Source of the DNA: Larix kaempferi
Taxonomy: Eukaryota; Streptophyta; Pinopsida; Pinales; Pinaceae
Length of the DNA stretch: 64,000 nucleotides
Assembly: GCA_027924585.1 (NCBI GenBank)
Contig: BSBM01002060.1
Location: 186,001-250,000 of the forward strand
Direction: 5' to 3'
Below the pieces are notes generated by a model, which was not told where the DNA came from, searched no databases, and was given only the letters and a program-made list of their open reading frames with translations. Shown here piece by piece: positions 32,985-43,630 of this stretch (the stretch's first letter is position 1; every line of letters starts with the position of its first letter). The position numbers were made by a program, and so were the translations under genes.

Positions 32985-33985
32985 TAATAGTAACCTTGCT
33001 ATACTCAATGTGTCAAATCAAATAAAAATTAGTAACCTCGCTATACTCAATGTGCCAAATCAAATAAAAATTAGTAACCTCGCTATACTCAATGTGCCAA
33101 ATCAAACATTCCACGTGTCACAATATGATCATTCCATGTGTCACCCTAGAATACTAGATATCAACATTTTAACAACAAAATTTACAGAAGTTTTGCTTTA
33201 AAGAATTTGCTGGGAAGTGGAAATATTCTTAGAGAAAGAGCGGCCACTCTTTCTCCAAGGTGTTCTATTGTTACAAGTCCCTCCTAAATGAAGGGTCGGT
33301 TGACCCTTCTTATTCCAAATATTCTTTTCATAATAGTTCGACACTGCAAGAAGGGTCGGCCGATCCTTCTTGTGTTCTACATTATGGCTATATCTGAATT
33401 GATGGGTAAAGGTTTTGACAATTAACTACGAAAAGAAGGGGCGGCCAATCCTTCTTGTCTTAAAATGAAAGTCAGTAAAAACCATTTTTTATATGATAAA
33501 CCTTCCAAGGTGTTCTATTTTTACAATTCCCTCCTAATTGAATGGTCAGCCGACCCTTCTTATTTCCAATATTATTTTCATAATAGTTCGACCCTGCAAG
33601 AAGGGTCGATCAACCCTTCTTGTTCCCAATATTCTTTTCATAATTTTCGACACTGCTCAAAGGGTCGGTCGATCCTTCTTGTGTTTTCCATTATGGATAT
33701 AGCTGAATTGTTGGATAAAGGTGTTCACAATTAACTACGAAAAGAAGGGGTGGTCAATCCTTCTTGTCAAAAAACGGAAGTCGAGACAAACTATTTTAAT
33801 AATAGTTCGACACTGCAAGAATGGTCGGTCGATCCTTCTTGTGTTCTCCATTATGGATATAGCTAAATTGTTGGATATATGTTTTCACAATTAACTAAAA
33901 AAAGAAGTGGCGGACGATCCTTCTTGCAGGAAAATAGAAGTCGGGACAAACCATTTTTTTATGTTATAACTTAGCCGATTGACTT
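32985..33985 (+). repeat. Palindrome-module repeat family, copy F
   Basis: The head has three copies of the 43-bp unit seen in copy D (AGTAACCTCGCTATACTCAA plus TGTGCCAAATCAAATAAAAAT), then the TTCCACGTGTCACAATATGA box. Modules are H1 33232-33255, H2 33291-33308, H3 33347-33372, H4 33433-33456, H2 33541-33558, H3 33597-33622, H3 33658-33681, H4 33742-33765, H3 33816-33841 and H4 33902-33925. The cycles after the first again omit H1. The tail GTTATAACTTAGCCGATTGA then CAATGACTGAATATTTTAGA matches copies C and E. Confidence 0.9.
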
Positions 33986-34029
33986 GTTATTCAAACAATG
34001 ACTGAATATTTTAGACATTGAACTTTTCG

Positions 34030-34560
34030 CCTTAAAATTTTGAACATTTACAAATGAGAATTGCAATTTTCAAATAAAATATTGCATTTTTTTTATTTGA
34101 AATTCACACTTTTCAAATCAGAAATTGCATTTTTTAATTTTAAATTCACACTTTTCAAATCAAAATTTGCATTTTCTGATTTAAAATTCACACATTTCAA
34201 AAAAAAAATTGCATTTTTTTATTTAAATTTCACACTTTTCAAATCAAAATTTAGCATTTTCTGATTTAAAATTACACATTTCAAATAGAAATTTGCATTT
34301 TTTAATTTAAAATTCACACTTTTCAAATCAAAATTTGCATTTTCTGATTTGAAATTCACACTTTTTGAATTGAAATTCATAATTTATAACAAAAAACTGC
34401 AATTTTAAGCTTCATAAGTAGTCAAAAAGGGCACTATTCGAATAGAAAAACACACTTTTCAAATCCAATATTGTCACTTTCAAAACCCGTTTTCGCACTT
34501 TAGAAAGGTTGATATTGACACTTTCAAAGTCTAAATTCACACTTTCATAGTCCAAAAATT
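34030..34560 (+). repeat. AT-rich tandem array, period about 45 bp
   Basis: About seven to ten degenerate units of the form GAAATTCACACTTTTCAAAT followed by CAAAATTTGCATTTTCTGATTT run from the tail of copy F to about 34400, and then fade into CACTTTCAAA-type words. The 67-codon frame across it (34061-34264) is low complexity and is not a gene. Confidence 0.85.
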
Positions 34561-34580
34561 GCCTAATTTGTCCAAATTTA

Positions 34581-35075
34581 ATGAAATTGGTGTTAAATAC
34601 AATTATTCACAACAAGGCCATTAACCATGTGCGGACTTCTTTATGGCGAAAGGGTTATGTATCGGTTTTGGAAATTGGTCTACAAGGAGAGACGACTAAG
34701 TTGTGGACTAAATCTACCTTTGAACTCAGTAAGGCCCATATTAGAATATGTTTAAGTGTCAAAAATGAGTTAGTATGTGTGTTGAATAGGGCAGGATGTA
34801 ACTAAATAGACATGCTAGGGTATGAAACCATGTTGGACCATAGATGTGAAGAAGTAAACTGGTGGTGGTCAAATATTTGGAAGGTTAAGGTCCCTTCAAA
34901 ATCTAAGCTTATCATGTTTTTAAAACATATGATAAAGTTTTAACATGGCTGAATTTGAAACACAAAAGAAAACAAGGACCTAGCATATGTATTTTTGTAT
35001 ACAGGTACTACTAAGCATCTCTTTCTATAATGTAAATATATTCTCACAACAAATTTGAAGGGATGTTGAATCAGC
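34581..35075 (+). pseudogene. LINE ORF2 C-terminal remnant with zf-RVT-like domain
   Basis: The frame opens at 34581, has a TAA at about 34802, and continues in the same register to NWWWSNIWKVKVPSKSKLIM. A frameshift near 34940 leads to LTWLNLKHKRKQGPSICIF, and a second leads to KHLFL.CKYI. W..IW..KVP.K.K...W......LT...L.......S..C..C....E...HLFL.C is the zinc-binding zf-RVT domain that follows reverse transcriptase in plant L1-type LINEs. Two of its cysteines are lost (C..F instead of C..C). Reverse transcriptase itself is absent, and no poly(A) end was fixed. Confidence 0.65.
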
Positions 35076-35743
35076 TCTTAGTTTAACATAGTTGTAGAAG
35101 AGTGATACTATTGAAGCATGTTATTTGCATTGATTCAATCATCTAGACTTAAAATGTTGGAGGCCAATTCCCTTAATTGTTCTACAGGGAACATGGATGG
35201 CTCAAAATTCAGCAAATTTTGAAGTGATGTTTCTCCCTTCCTTTCAAATACCAATGCAAGTATTGTATATTCTTTCTTACTTCTAATCTATGGAGAAAGT
35301 AACGATTCCAAAAGTTCTTAGGGTGGTACAGATTGACAAGCCTATACCTTGGTGATTTTTCAATAGTGTATGTCAAGGTTTGAAATCCCTTTTGTGGCAT
35401 ATTGAGAAATCAAATGGTTTGGTGGCTACCATTTTCAAATATATTAGTAAATATCACACATCTATATGATAATTAGAGGAATATTATTAATATTATGTGG
35501 AATATTGAGAAATCAAATGCTTTGGTGGCTACCATTTTCAAAGATATTAGTAAGGATCACAATTGCATATATAGTCCAAATGCTTTCTTGTTTCTCACGA
35601 ATCAAATTGTAACACTCCATTTTGTGAAACCCTCTTAAGGGTACTTTAATTATCATTTTTAACTTTTAATTATGATAAATGTATATGCATGATAATGTAA
35701 TAAGTAGCAAATGGTTTATTACAGTATAAAAAAGACACATGAC
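35076..35743 (+). repeat. Spacer with a tandem duplication, unit about 106 bp, at 35399-35575
   Basis: ATTGAGAAATCAAATGGTTT followed by GGTGGCTACCATTTTCAAATATATTAGTAA at 35400 recurs at 35506 with few changes. Remaining sequence shows nothing recognisable. Confidence 0.75.
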
Positions 35744-35960
35744 TGTTGTATTGAAGCAGTGAGTAAATGCATACACAGAGATATAGTTGAGAGAAGAGAG
35801 ATGAGTCAAATTCATCCAAATGGTTATATTCATCTTGATAGGTATATTTATACATCATACATGTGGTTGGAGCGGTTTCACCCGCTCCAACGGCTTCTTT
35901 AACTAGATTATTACATAGTAACTAATGACAATTAAGGATCCCGAAGGGTCCCCTTTAACA
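35744..35960 (-). repeat. 3' LTR of the short-LTR element
   Basis: This 217-bp copy matches the LTR at 37854-38070 with about fifteen to twenty visible differences. Both contain AGGAGCGGTTGCACCCGCTCC-type palindromes (GGAGCGGTTTCACCCGCTCC here), a possible hairpin. Confidence 0.85.
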
Positions 35961-35975
35961 TCTCCCCTACCTCAA
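35961..35975 (-). other. Polypurine tract of the short-LTR element
   Basis: On the minus strand AGGTAGGGGAGA abuts the LTR start TGTTA. This is the expected place and composition for plus-strand priming. Confidence 0.7.
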
Positions 35976-37839
35976 AATCTTTCTTCGTCCCGAGCCTACC
36001 GAATTCTCTTCCACGGTCCAGGAACTTCTGGGCTTCGTTGCTCTGCCATTGAACCAACTCACCATCTGCCTAAAAAACTTCTCAAATGACACTGAATAGA
36101 TGTTGATGTGTGCTAGCACCGGGGAGCTTGATCAATTTAAGTGTTATTTTGTCATTATTAAACGTGAATCGATTTCTTTGTGTGGTATAGATGTCTTCTG
36201 CTTGAGTACATACTTTTCGTAGACTTGACTGTGGTGAGGTTTCCTGCAAGTTTCGAATGTGTCGCTGCTGCTTGTGGTCGATACCGAATTATATTGGTCG
36301 ACTGATGACTCTACTCGACTCGACATGACTTACTTGACTCGACATGACTTACACTGGTCAGCAAGAAGTTCAAATAAACTTTGAACAACCCTTTATTCGA
36401 CTAATTTTAAATGACCCGACACTTTTTACAATATCATGGCCACTTTAAATACTCGACCTCTTACATGATCATCGACCATTTTTTTTGCTTCGACTTACAA
36501 AATAACTTATCGACCGACTATTCTTTGGCATGTCGACCAAAGTACAAGGGAACTTTAGTAATGTGTTGACTCATTCCACTATATTTTACAAACAATATTA
36601 ACCATATTAAAATGGTAGGGCAAAGAGCATATCAACTTCGACCATTTCACTTGGTGTCGACCAATTATCATCAACCACATATAACATATATCCACGTTAT
36701 AAAACATCTTGACCCAAAAAAATTATCAATAACTCTCAAACATTAACCATGAAACAAATATCGATCGCGGCAGTGTTCCATCATTTGCATGTTCAAATTC
36801 TACCCGTGTTTTGATCAGCCATCAACATCGACCGCGTCGTCTGGATGAGATCTTCGCCAACCACAGGAGAAAACAACTTGTACCCATAGATATCAGTCAC
36901 CTTTATAACACGCATTTGTACCCATCGTGCTTCTGGAACACTTCGCATCCTCGAATGCAGGAGCAGCATTCTTCCTTTTTGCACGGAATTTATCTATCAA
37001 CGCATGGTAGTCTTGAATCTTCTTGCATATTTTTCTTCCATGAGCATCTTCATTGTCTTTAAGTTGGAACGAGTCTCTGGGCGACTGTGTGTTGGATTCA
37101 AGCGAACAAGTTTTGTATGCTTTAGCTACAATGATCAATAGTCAATTGATGGTCGATTTCATAGCTATTCGGATTTCCTGGCTGACAGAGATCGTTTTCT
37201 GGCTAGCAGTCGGTCTACCGGTCGAAACATCGTTCACATCGGCGGCTGTGTCAGGTCGACATGTATGCTACAATACAGTGAGTTTGAAGTCAACAGCATT
37301 CAACAAAGTTCAACGGCAGTTGTACTACTGGTTGCTTGATCTTCAATTGTTTATGACAGGTGAAGAAATGGACTGTGGATCGGCTATTTAAATAGTCGGT
37401 ATCCATCCAATTTCTCTTTTCAACAACTCAATAGTCGGTAAGAAAAAATACGCAGTATTTCATAAATAATATATCCGCACAGTTTTAACAACTAATTTTT
37501 ATGAAAAATCAACCAAAAATAATAGCCACAACCGTAATTAATCTTTAGTGTTCCATCCATATTACTACTAATTTCTTCATTGATGACCCACTAAAATACA
37601 AATATAATTGAGCAAACTTACAATAAACTTCAGGTCCTCTCTTTCTTCCATATGTGCAGGTAAGAACGTAGAGGCAGATTCATCTTTAAGAAAATATTCA
37701 ATACGCATAATCGATTGAGCAACATTTCCATTTCTAATCTTTTCTTGCTCTTTGCAGGGTTTCCTTCTCCTCACGTTTTCTTCCAGGTTCGAGCCACTCC
37801 CACACGCTGTTGCTGTCACCCAACCGAATGGAAGCGGCA
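35976..37839 (-). other. Interior of the short-LTR element, possible captured gene pieces
   Basis: No retroelement protein is recognised. The right third (37840-37577, minus) reads EEREDLKFIVSLLNYICILV after a Lys/Arg-rich stretch. A frame at 37138-36893 reads QDYHALIDKFRAKRKNAAPA and is followed near 36900 by a GT-rich boundary and ARWVQMRVIKVTDIYGYKLF in another frame, which could be exon-like pieces of a captured host gene. The left half (36150-36700) is rich in TCGAC words. Host capture is a guess based on open, non-repetitive frames. Confidence 0.3.
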
Positions 37840-37853
37840 ACGGCGGCGCCAGA
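37840..37853 (-). other. Primer-binding site of the short-LTR element
   Basis: The minus strand reads TCTGGCGCCGCCGTTG directly after the LTR end CAACA. TGGCGCCG agrees with the 3' end complement used by several plant gypsy elements; the following bases carry an insertion compared with the form I remember. Confidence 0.55.
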
Positions 37854-38070
37854 TGTTGTATTCAAGCAGAGAGTAAATGCATACATAGAGATATAGTCAA
37901 GACAAGAGAGATGAGTCGAATGCATCCAACTGGTTATATTCATCTTGATAGGTATATTTATACATCATACATGTGTTAGGAGCGGTTGCACCCGCTCCAA
38001 CGGCTTCTTTAACTAGATTATTACATAGTAACTAATGACAACTAAGAATCCCGAAGGGCCCCCTCTAACA
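37854..38070 (-). repeat. 5' LTR of the short-LTR element
   Basis: This partner of 35744-35960 has the same length and the same TG...CA-type ends. AGGAGCGGTTGCACCCGCTCC near 37979-37999 forms an 8-bp stem (GGAGCGG/CCGCTCC). Confidence 0.85.
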
Positions 38071-39820
38071 ATGATCCTTTTTATTAGCGACCTTCCCGCT
38101 ACATATTATGATTCAATCAAAACAACTCCTTTTTAATATACCACAAACAATAAATCTTTAATTTAAACCAATGTTCAAAAGGTTTCAATCCTTTCAATTC
38201 ATTTATTTTAAAACTCAACCGAATAATTTCTGATTTTACAAAATATATTTATAAATATATACTTTAGTTGAAATCCTTTAAATATCTTCTCTAGTTCTTA
38301 ATATCACATTATATTGATATTCACTTATATATGTATAATCCTGAATTGACGATAAGTTAAATGGATGCTTCCTCCACTATATCCATGTAGCTTCATAGCT
38401 CCAATACAATTCTATTTTAGATGCAAAAAAATCAGTTCAAGGAATCGATCCTAATACCCATCATTTTTTCAAGTTTGATAACTTATAGCTGATAATAGAG
38501 AACCGATCTCTAATTTGAATTGATTGTATAAATAAAATTTATTTTATCTTATAAGACAGGTATTGATCTCTGTGTTAATAAAAAAAAATACTCACTATAT
38601 TTGTACTCTATGAAAATAAAATCACAGAATGCTAATGGAATTTGAGCCGATCTCAAGATCGCTCACCATGTCCAAACATAAAATTTAACTGTCCTTTTTA
38701 CGATGTAATTTTTATTTTTAACAAGGTTGTAACAACTATATTATGATACCCATATAGTATCACCATATATCTAGAAAAGAATAACAATAACTTAACTATA
38801 ATTATTCTCTATACTACGAATTATATATATTATTTGAACTTTATACATACCACAGAAATATTGTTCACATTATGTCAATACCAATATATTTCATTGTATA
38901 CATACCAAATGACAAGGAAAGACGTCAACAATTATGTCATTTATAAAAAGTATAAACATGTGCGAAAAGAATACTTGAAACTGAATGGAAAAGACACTTG
39001 AAAAACTCCCAACCATAGAAGAGGATGGCCAACCCCTAGTCCAACTTCACCCTTGAGTTGGATCACCACCATGAATAACTAAAATAGCAAATCAATCTGA
39101 ATGCAGCACTCTCTCTCTAAGAGTCTGTAGTAGATCTAATGATGGACTTATACTCAAAAGGAGAAATGGTCAACAACTTGCCCTCGTAGAAACAATCTCT
39201 CCATGCACAACACAACATCCTATGCTATCTCAGTGCACCAATTTATAGTTTTTGCCGAGGTCTTGTGCCATCTCAATCAAATCTCAATCAATCTGTTGAT
39301 CCCTATAATTTTGGATCTTGTCTGGTGATTGAGCTTTTAGATTGGATTTTATTGACATAAAATCTCTTGCTTGATATACATTAGTTCTTTGTCTCATGGT
39401 GGTGTCCCCTCGTTCAACTGATTGCTACAAGTGTTTTCCTTTTTTATTAATAATAAAAATAATATTTTTTGTGCAAAATATCCAAGGTGAGTATTTTGAG
39501 TTTTATAACTATTTTACAAATAATAATTGTTTTGAAATAATTTCAAAAATACTTAATAAAAAAATAAATCAAAGTGTCTTGGGATATTACAGCCAAGTTG
39601 GGTAGAGATAATTTTGTTGTTATAAGGGCTAGTGCAAGCTAATGTTGGCCACTCATGACACGTTAGTCGCAATGGAATCCTGGCAAAACATAAAACATAA
39701 CGTAAAAAAACAATATTAGAGCTACCTACACAACTTTTTGGAATATGGTGCAAGAAGATAAAACGTAGACAATCGGATTACCTTCCAAAATATATAAATA
39801 TTATTTATGGAAATTAAGTA
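38071..39820. other. AT-rich intergenic DNA
   Basis: No gene, RNA gene or recognised repeat is seen. Short frames at 39396-39605 (plus) and 39753-39553 (minus) are Asn/Ile-rich or carry no motif. Confidence 0.5.
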
Positions 39821-40846
39821 TAACTCCCAAAAAATGGGGTTCTCCTAAGGTTGGTATGTTATTTTTTTAAGAAAACATAATGAATATGTTTGCATTAGTC
39901 CCCTGGTTTGGTATGCAAATGGTGGAATTTTGTGAAAAACATTATATACAGTCGTATATAATAGGTCGTTCTAATGCAACACTATTTTTCCATATTTATT
40001 TATGTTAATTTTAGCCAAGCCCTAAAATGACTAGGTCGAGCATTAGTCCCTGACATCATGGTCTTAACATAATCAATGAACTTTGTTTTTTTAGGATGTA
40101 GGTCTTTGTGTGTACTTGTGCGGGTTCTTTTCCGTTTTCAAAATAGGTGAGCCAATCAAACGTTATAGACGAAAGAAATAACCTACTTTTTGTGTAAGAT
40201 TGACGTTAGTGCAATTAAAATTAATTAAAAAATAGAAACAAATAATAGATTTAATAAAAAATTACATATTCGGAATCTACACACATAGTTCTACAAGTGT
40301 GTGCAATTTCATTAGCAGTGGACAAGTGTAGCATACGCAGAATCATGCTCGAAACAGAAGAAGTTATAGAATAAGATGTATTTTGTTATAACACAATCCA
40401 AGCCACTTGGTTTGGAAACCCGAATATAAAACCATAGCGGCCAAGTCATCCACCACATTGGTGGGAAAGGAATTTCCCGCCAAAACTTAGAAATTTAAAT
40501 GGCGAATGCGCGTTATTTAAAATGCGTGTACGCATAAACAGCGCGTACGAGCTATTTAGTAAAATCAGACCAAACCATAGCTCAATTGCACATATGCATC
40601 CATACAAAAATCCTATTAAATGAATCAAAACATAGGAATAAGGGTGATTGTAGTGTTTCCATTTATTAATATTCACATACACCTACCTACTTAGAGGTAC
40701 TAGGTTGTTTCCTACTTCCATTTCCTTGATATACATGACCTACCCATTATTAACATTGATATTTTCCTCTCTTCATACAAAGATTGTTATGTGCTAGATA
40801 AATATCTATTGTGTCACTCTAGGTCAAACCTTGATTCCCTCTTCTT

Positions 40847-41496
40847 GATGATGATGATGATGACGACGATGATGATGTTGATGATGAAGATGATGACCAA
40901 GATGATGATGGCAATGATGATGATGTTGATGATGAAGACGATGATGAAGATGATGACCAAGATGATGATGATGAGGATGAGGATGAGGATGATGATGAGG
41001 AAGTGGGTAATAACGATGATGATGATGATGACGAGATGATGATAACAACAATGATGACATTTATGAGGATGATGATGATGATGATGATGATGCCAATGAT
41101 GACGAAGATGATTATGATGAGGAGGAGGAGGAGGAGGATCATATTCGCCGTCATCATCATCATCATCATCATCATGTTCATCTTCGTACTCATATTCATT
41201 GTCATCCATCATCTTCATCATCATCATCATCATCATCATCATCTTCGTCATCATGATGAAGATGAAGATGATGATGATGATGATGATGATGAAGATGATG
41301 ATGATGTTGATGATGAAGATGATGACGAAGATGTTGATGATGATGATATTGATGAAGTGAAGATGATGAGAAGGAGGAGGAGGATGATGATGTTGATGAT
41401 GATGATGATGAATATGATGATGATGATGAAGATGATGATGATGTTGATGATGGTGGTGGTGGTCACGACGATGATGAGGATGACGATGATTTTGAG

Positions 41497-41527
<31 letters not shown>

Positions 41528-41559
41528 AAGGTGATGACGATCACGATGATGATGATGAC

Positions 41560-41613
<54 letters not shown>
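40847..41613 (+). repeat. GAT trinucleotide array, copy in unit 1
   Basis: About 770 bp of GAT/GAC/GAA/GAG triplets. At about 41146-41250 the polarity flips to ATC on the same strand, after GGAGGATCATATTCGCCGTC, then returns to GAT at 41253. Long Asp/Glu-, Met-, Ser- or His-rich frames on all registers are products of the array and are not genes. Confidence 0.95.
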
Positions 41614-41614
<1 letters not shown>

Positions 41615-41977
41615 GATTTGTATCGTGTCCCAGAAGCACGAGGGGGAAAATAGTTCTATTGAATGAGTCGGCTCTGTTATGGCGAAATATTAACAAACAG
41701 AATGAGCAAAAGTAGGATTACGCAATACAGGTAAACATAAATATGCACAGACAATATGCAAAAATGTGAACTATTCTTATATTACTTGCAAGCAAATCAA
41801 AAACTAATTGATTCTGATAAGATGTATGTTACAATAGTTTACATGCTTATAAAGAAGTCTGAGACGCTTGGGTGCCTTCCCATTACGTTTAGTTACAAAG
41901 AATAAGTTCGAACGGTTCAACTGTTCAACAATTACAGTCGACTGGAAGACAGAGAGACAGTCTGTCGAAGTTCGACA
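41614..41977 (-). repeat. Truncated LTR of the gypsy family (product of tandem duplication)
   Basis: TGATTTGTATCGTGTCCCAG to GTCTGTCGAAGTTCGACA matches the first 60 percent of the LTRs at 43952-44498 and 49070-49676. It stops abruptly at the duplication junction and is joined to TAACTCCC. It is therefore neither a solo LTR nor a separate insertion. Confidence 0.92.
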
Positions 41978-43594
41978 TAACTCCCAAAAAATGGGGTTCT
42001 CCTAAGGTTGGTATGTTATTTTTTTAAGAAAACATAATGAATATGTTTGCGTTAGTTCCCTGGTTTGGTATGCAAATGGTGGAATTTTGTGAAAAACATT
42101 ATATACAGTCGTATATAACAGGCCGTTCTAGTACAACGCTATTTTTCCATATTTATTTATGTTAATTTTAAATTTTTTTTAATTAAGGAAGTCATCCAAA
42201 CCCTAAAATGACTAGGTCGAGCGTTAGTCCCCGACATCATGGTCTTAACATAATCAATGAACCTTGTTTTTTTTAGGATGTAGGTCTTTGTGTGTACTTG
42301 TGCGGGTTCTTTTCCATTTTCAAAATAGGTGAGCCAATCAAAAGTTATAGACAAAAGAAATAACCTACTTTTTGTGTAAGATTGACGTTAGTGCAATTAA
42401 AATTAATTATAAAATAGAAACAAATAATAGATTTAATAAAAAATTACATATTTGGAATCTGCACACATAGTTCTACAAGTGTGTGCAATTTCATTAGCAG
42501 TGGACAAGTGTAGCATATACAGAATCATGCTCGAAACAGGAGAAGTTATAGAATAAGATGTATTTTGTTATAACACAGTCCAAGCCACTTGGTTTGGAAA
42601 CTTGAATATAAAACCATAGTGGCCAAGTCATCCACCACATTGGTGGGAAAGGAATTTTCTGCCAAAACTTAGAAATTTAAATGGCGCATGCACGTTATTT
42701 TAAATGCGCGTACGCGCTATTTAGTAAAATCAGACCAAACCATAGCTCAATTGCACATATGCATCCATACAAAAATCCTATTGAATGAATCAAAACATAG
42801 GCATAAGAGTGACTGTAGTGTATCCATTTATTAGTATTCACATACACCTACCTACTTAGAGGTACTAGGTTGTTTCCTACTTCCATTTCCTTGATATACA
42901 TGACCTACCCATTATTAACATTGATATTTTTCTCTCTTCATTCAAAGATTGTTATGTGCTAGATAAATATCTATTGTGTCACTTTACCTTACCCTATATG
43001 CATGAATTCCTTGTGATGTCTAGTGCTTAAGTAGGGTTTGATATTTCCTCCCCTTCAATATTATAACTTTAATCATTAGTTTGACTCTACTAGACCCTTT
43101 GGGGAACCCTCCTACTTACTAGGTTTCGTCTTGGGATCCAACCTTGTGATTTGGCCCATAGTTAGTTGGAATGCTTAATTTTGGTTCATCAACAACATAA
43201 CTCTAGGAATGATTAAAAGGGGTTACTCTAGGTCAAACCTTGATTCCCTCTTCTTGATGATGATGATGATGATGACGATGATGATGTTGATGATGAAGAT
43301 GATGACCAAGATGATGATGGTGATGATGATGATGTGGATGATGAAGATGATGATGAAGATGATGACCAAGATGATAACCAAGATGATGATGAGGAAGTGG
43401 GTGATAACGATGATGATGATAATGAAGAGATGATGATGTGGAGGATGACGACAATGATGAGGATGATGGTGATGATGATGCTAATGATGACGAAGATTAT
43501 TATGATGATGATGAGGAGGAGGAGGAGGAGGAGGAGGATCATATTCGTCATCATCTTCATCATCATCATCATCATCATCAATGATGATGATGAA

Positions 43595-43630
<36 letters not shown>

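Larger units (their letters stand above)
35744..38070 (-). mobile_element. Short-LTR, apparently non-autonomous LTR retroelement (TRIM/LARD-like)
   Basis: Two near-identical 217-bp direct repeats bound a 1893-bp interior. Each starts TGTTGTATT and ends TAACA on the plus strand. The flanks are ATGAC (35739-35743) and ATGAT (38071-38075), a 4/5 target-site duplication. On the minus strand the 5' LTR ends ...CAACA and is followed by TCTGGCGCCGCCGTTGCCG, resembling the TGGCGCCGTTGCCG primer-binding sites of some plant Ty3/gypsy groups. The purine tract GAGGTAGGGGAGA precedes the other LTR, so the element points leftward. No gag or pol is recognisable, so it must have depended on another element. 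Confidence 0.82.
39821..41977 (+). repeat. Tandem duplication, unit 1 (2157 bp)
   Basis: The unit begins TAACTCCCAAAAAATGGGGT and ends inside a truncated LTR. It recurs as unit 2 directly behind, with a high level of identity in the single-copy part (for example GGTATGCAAATGGTGGAATT, CAAGCCACTTGGTTTGGAAA and TTAGAGGTACTAGGTTGTTT in both). It contains a non-coding lead, a GAT array and 364 bp of LTR. No gene is recognised. Confidence 0.93.

Noticed and set aside
40791-41653. Many long open frames on both strands over the GAT array (up to 216 codons)
   Set aside because: A triplet array without TAA, TAG or TGA in a given register is open by composition; all registers and both strands are open alike.
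41614-41977. Solo LTR from recombination of a separate gypsy insertion
   Set aside because: It is truncated exactly at the tandem-duplication junction and lacks its right end, so duplication explains it fully.
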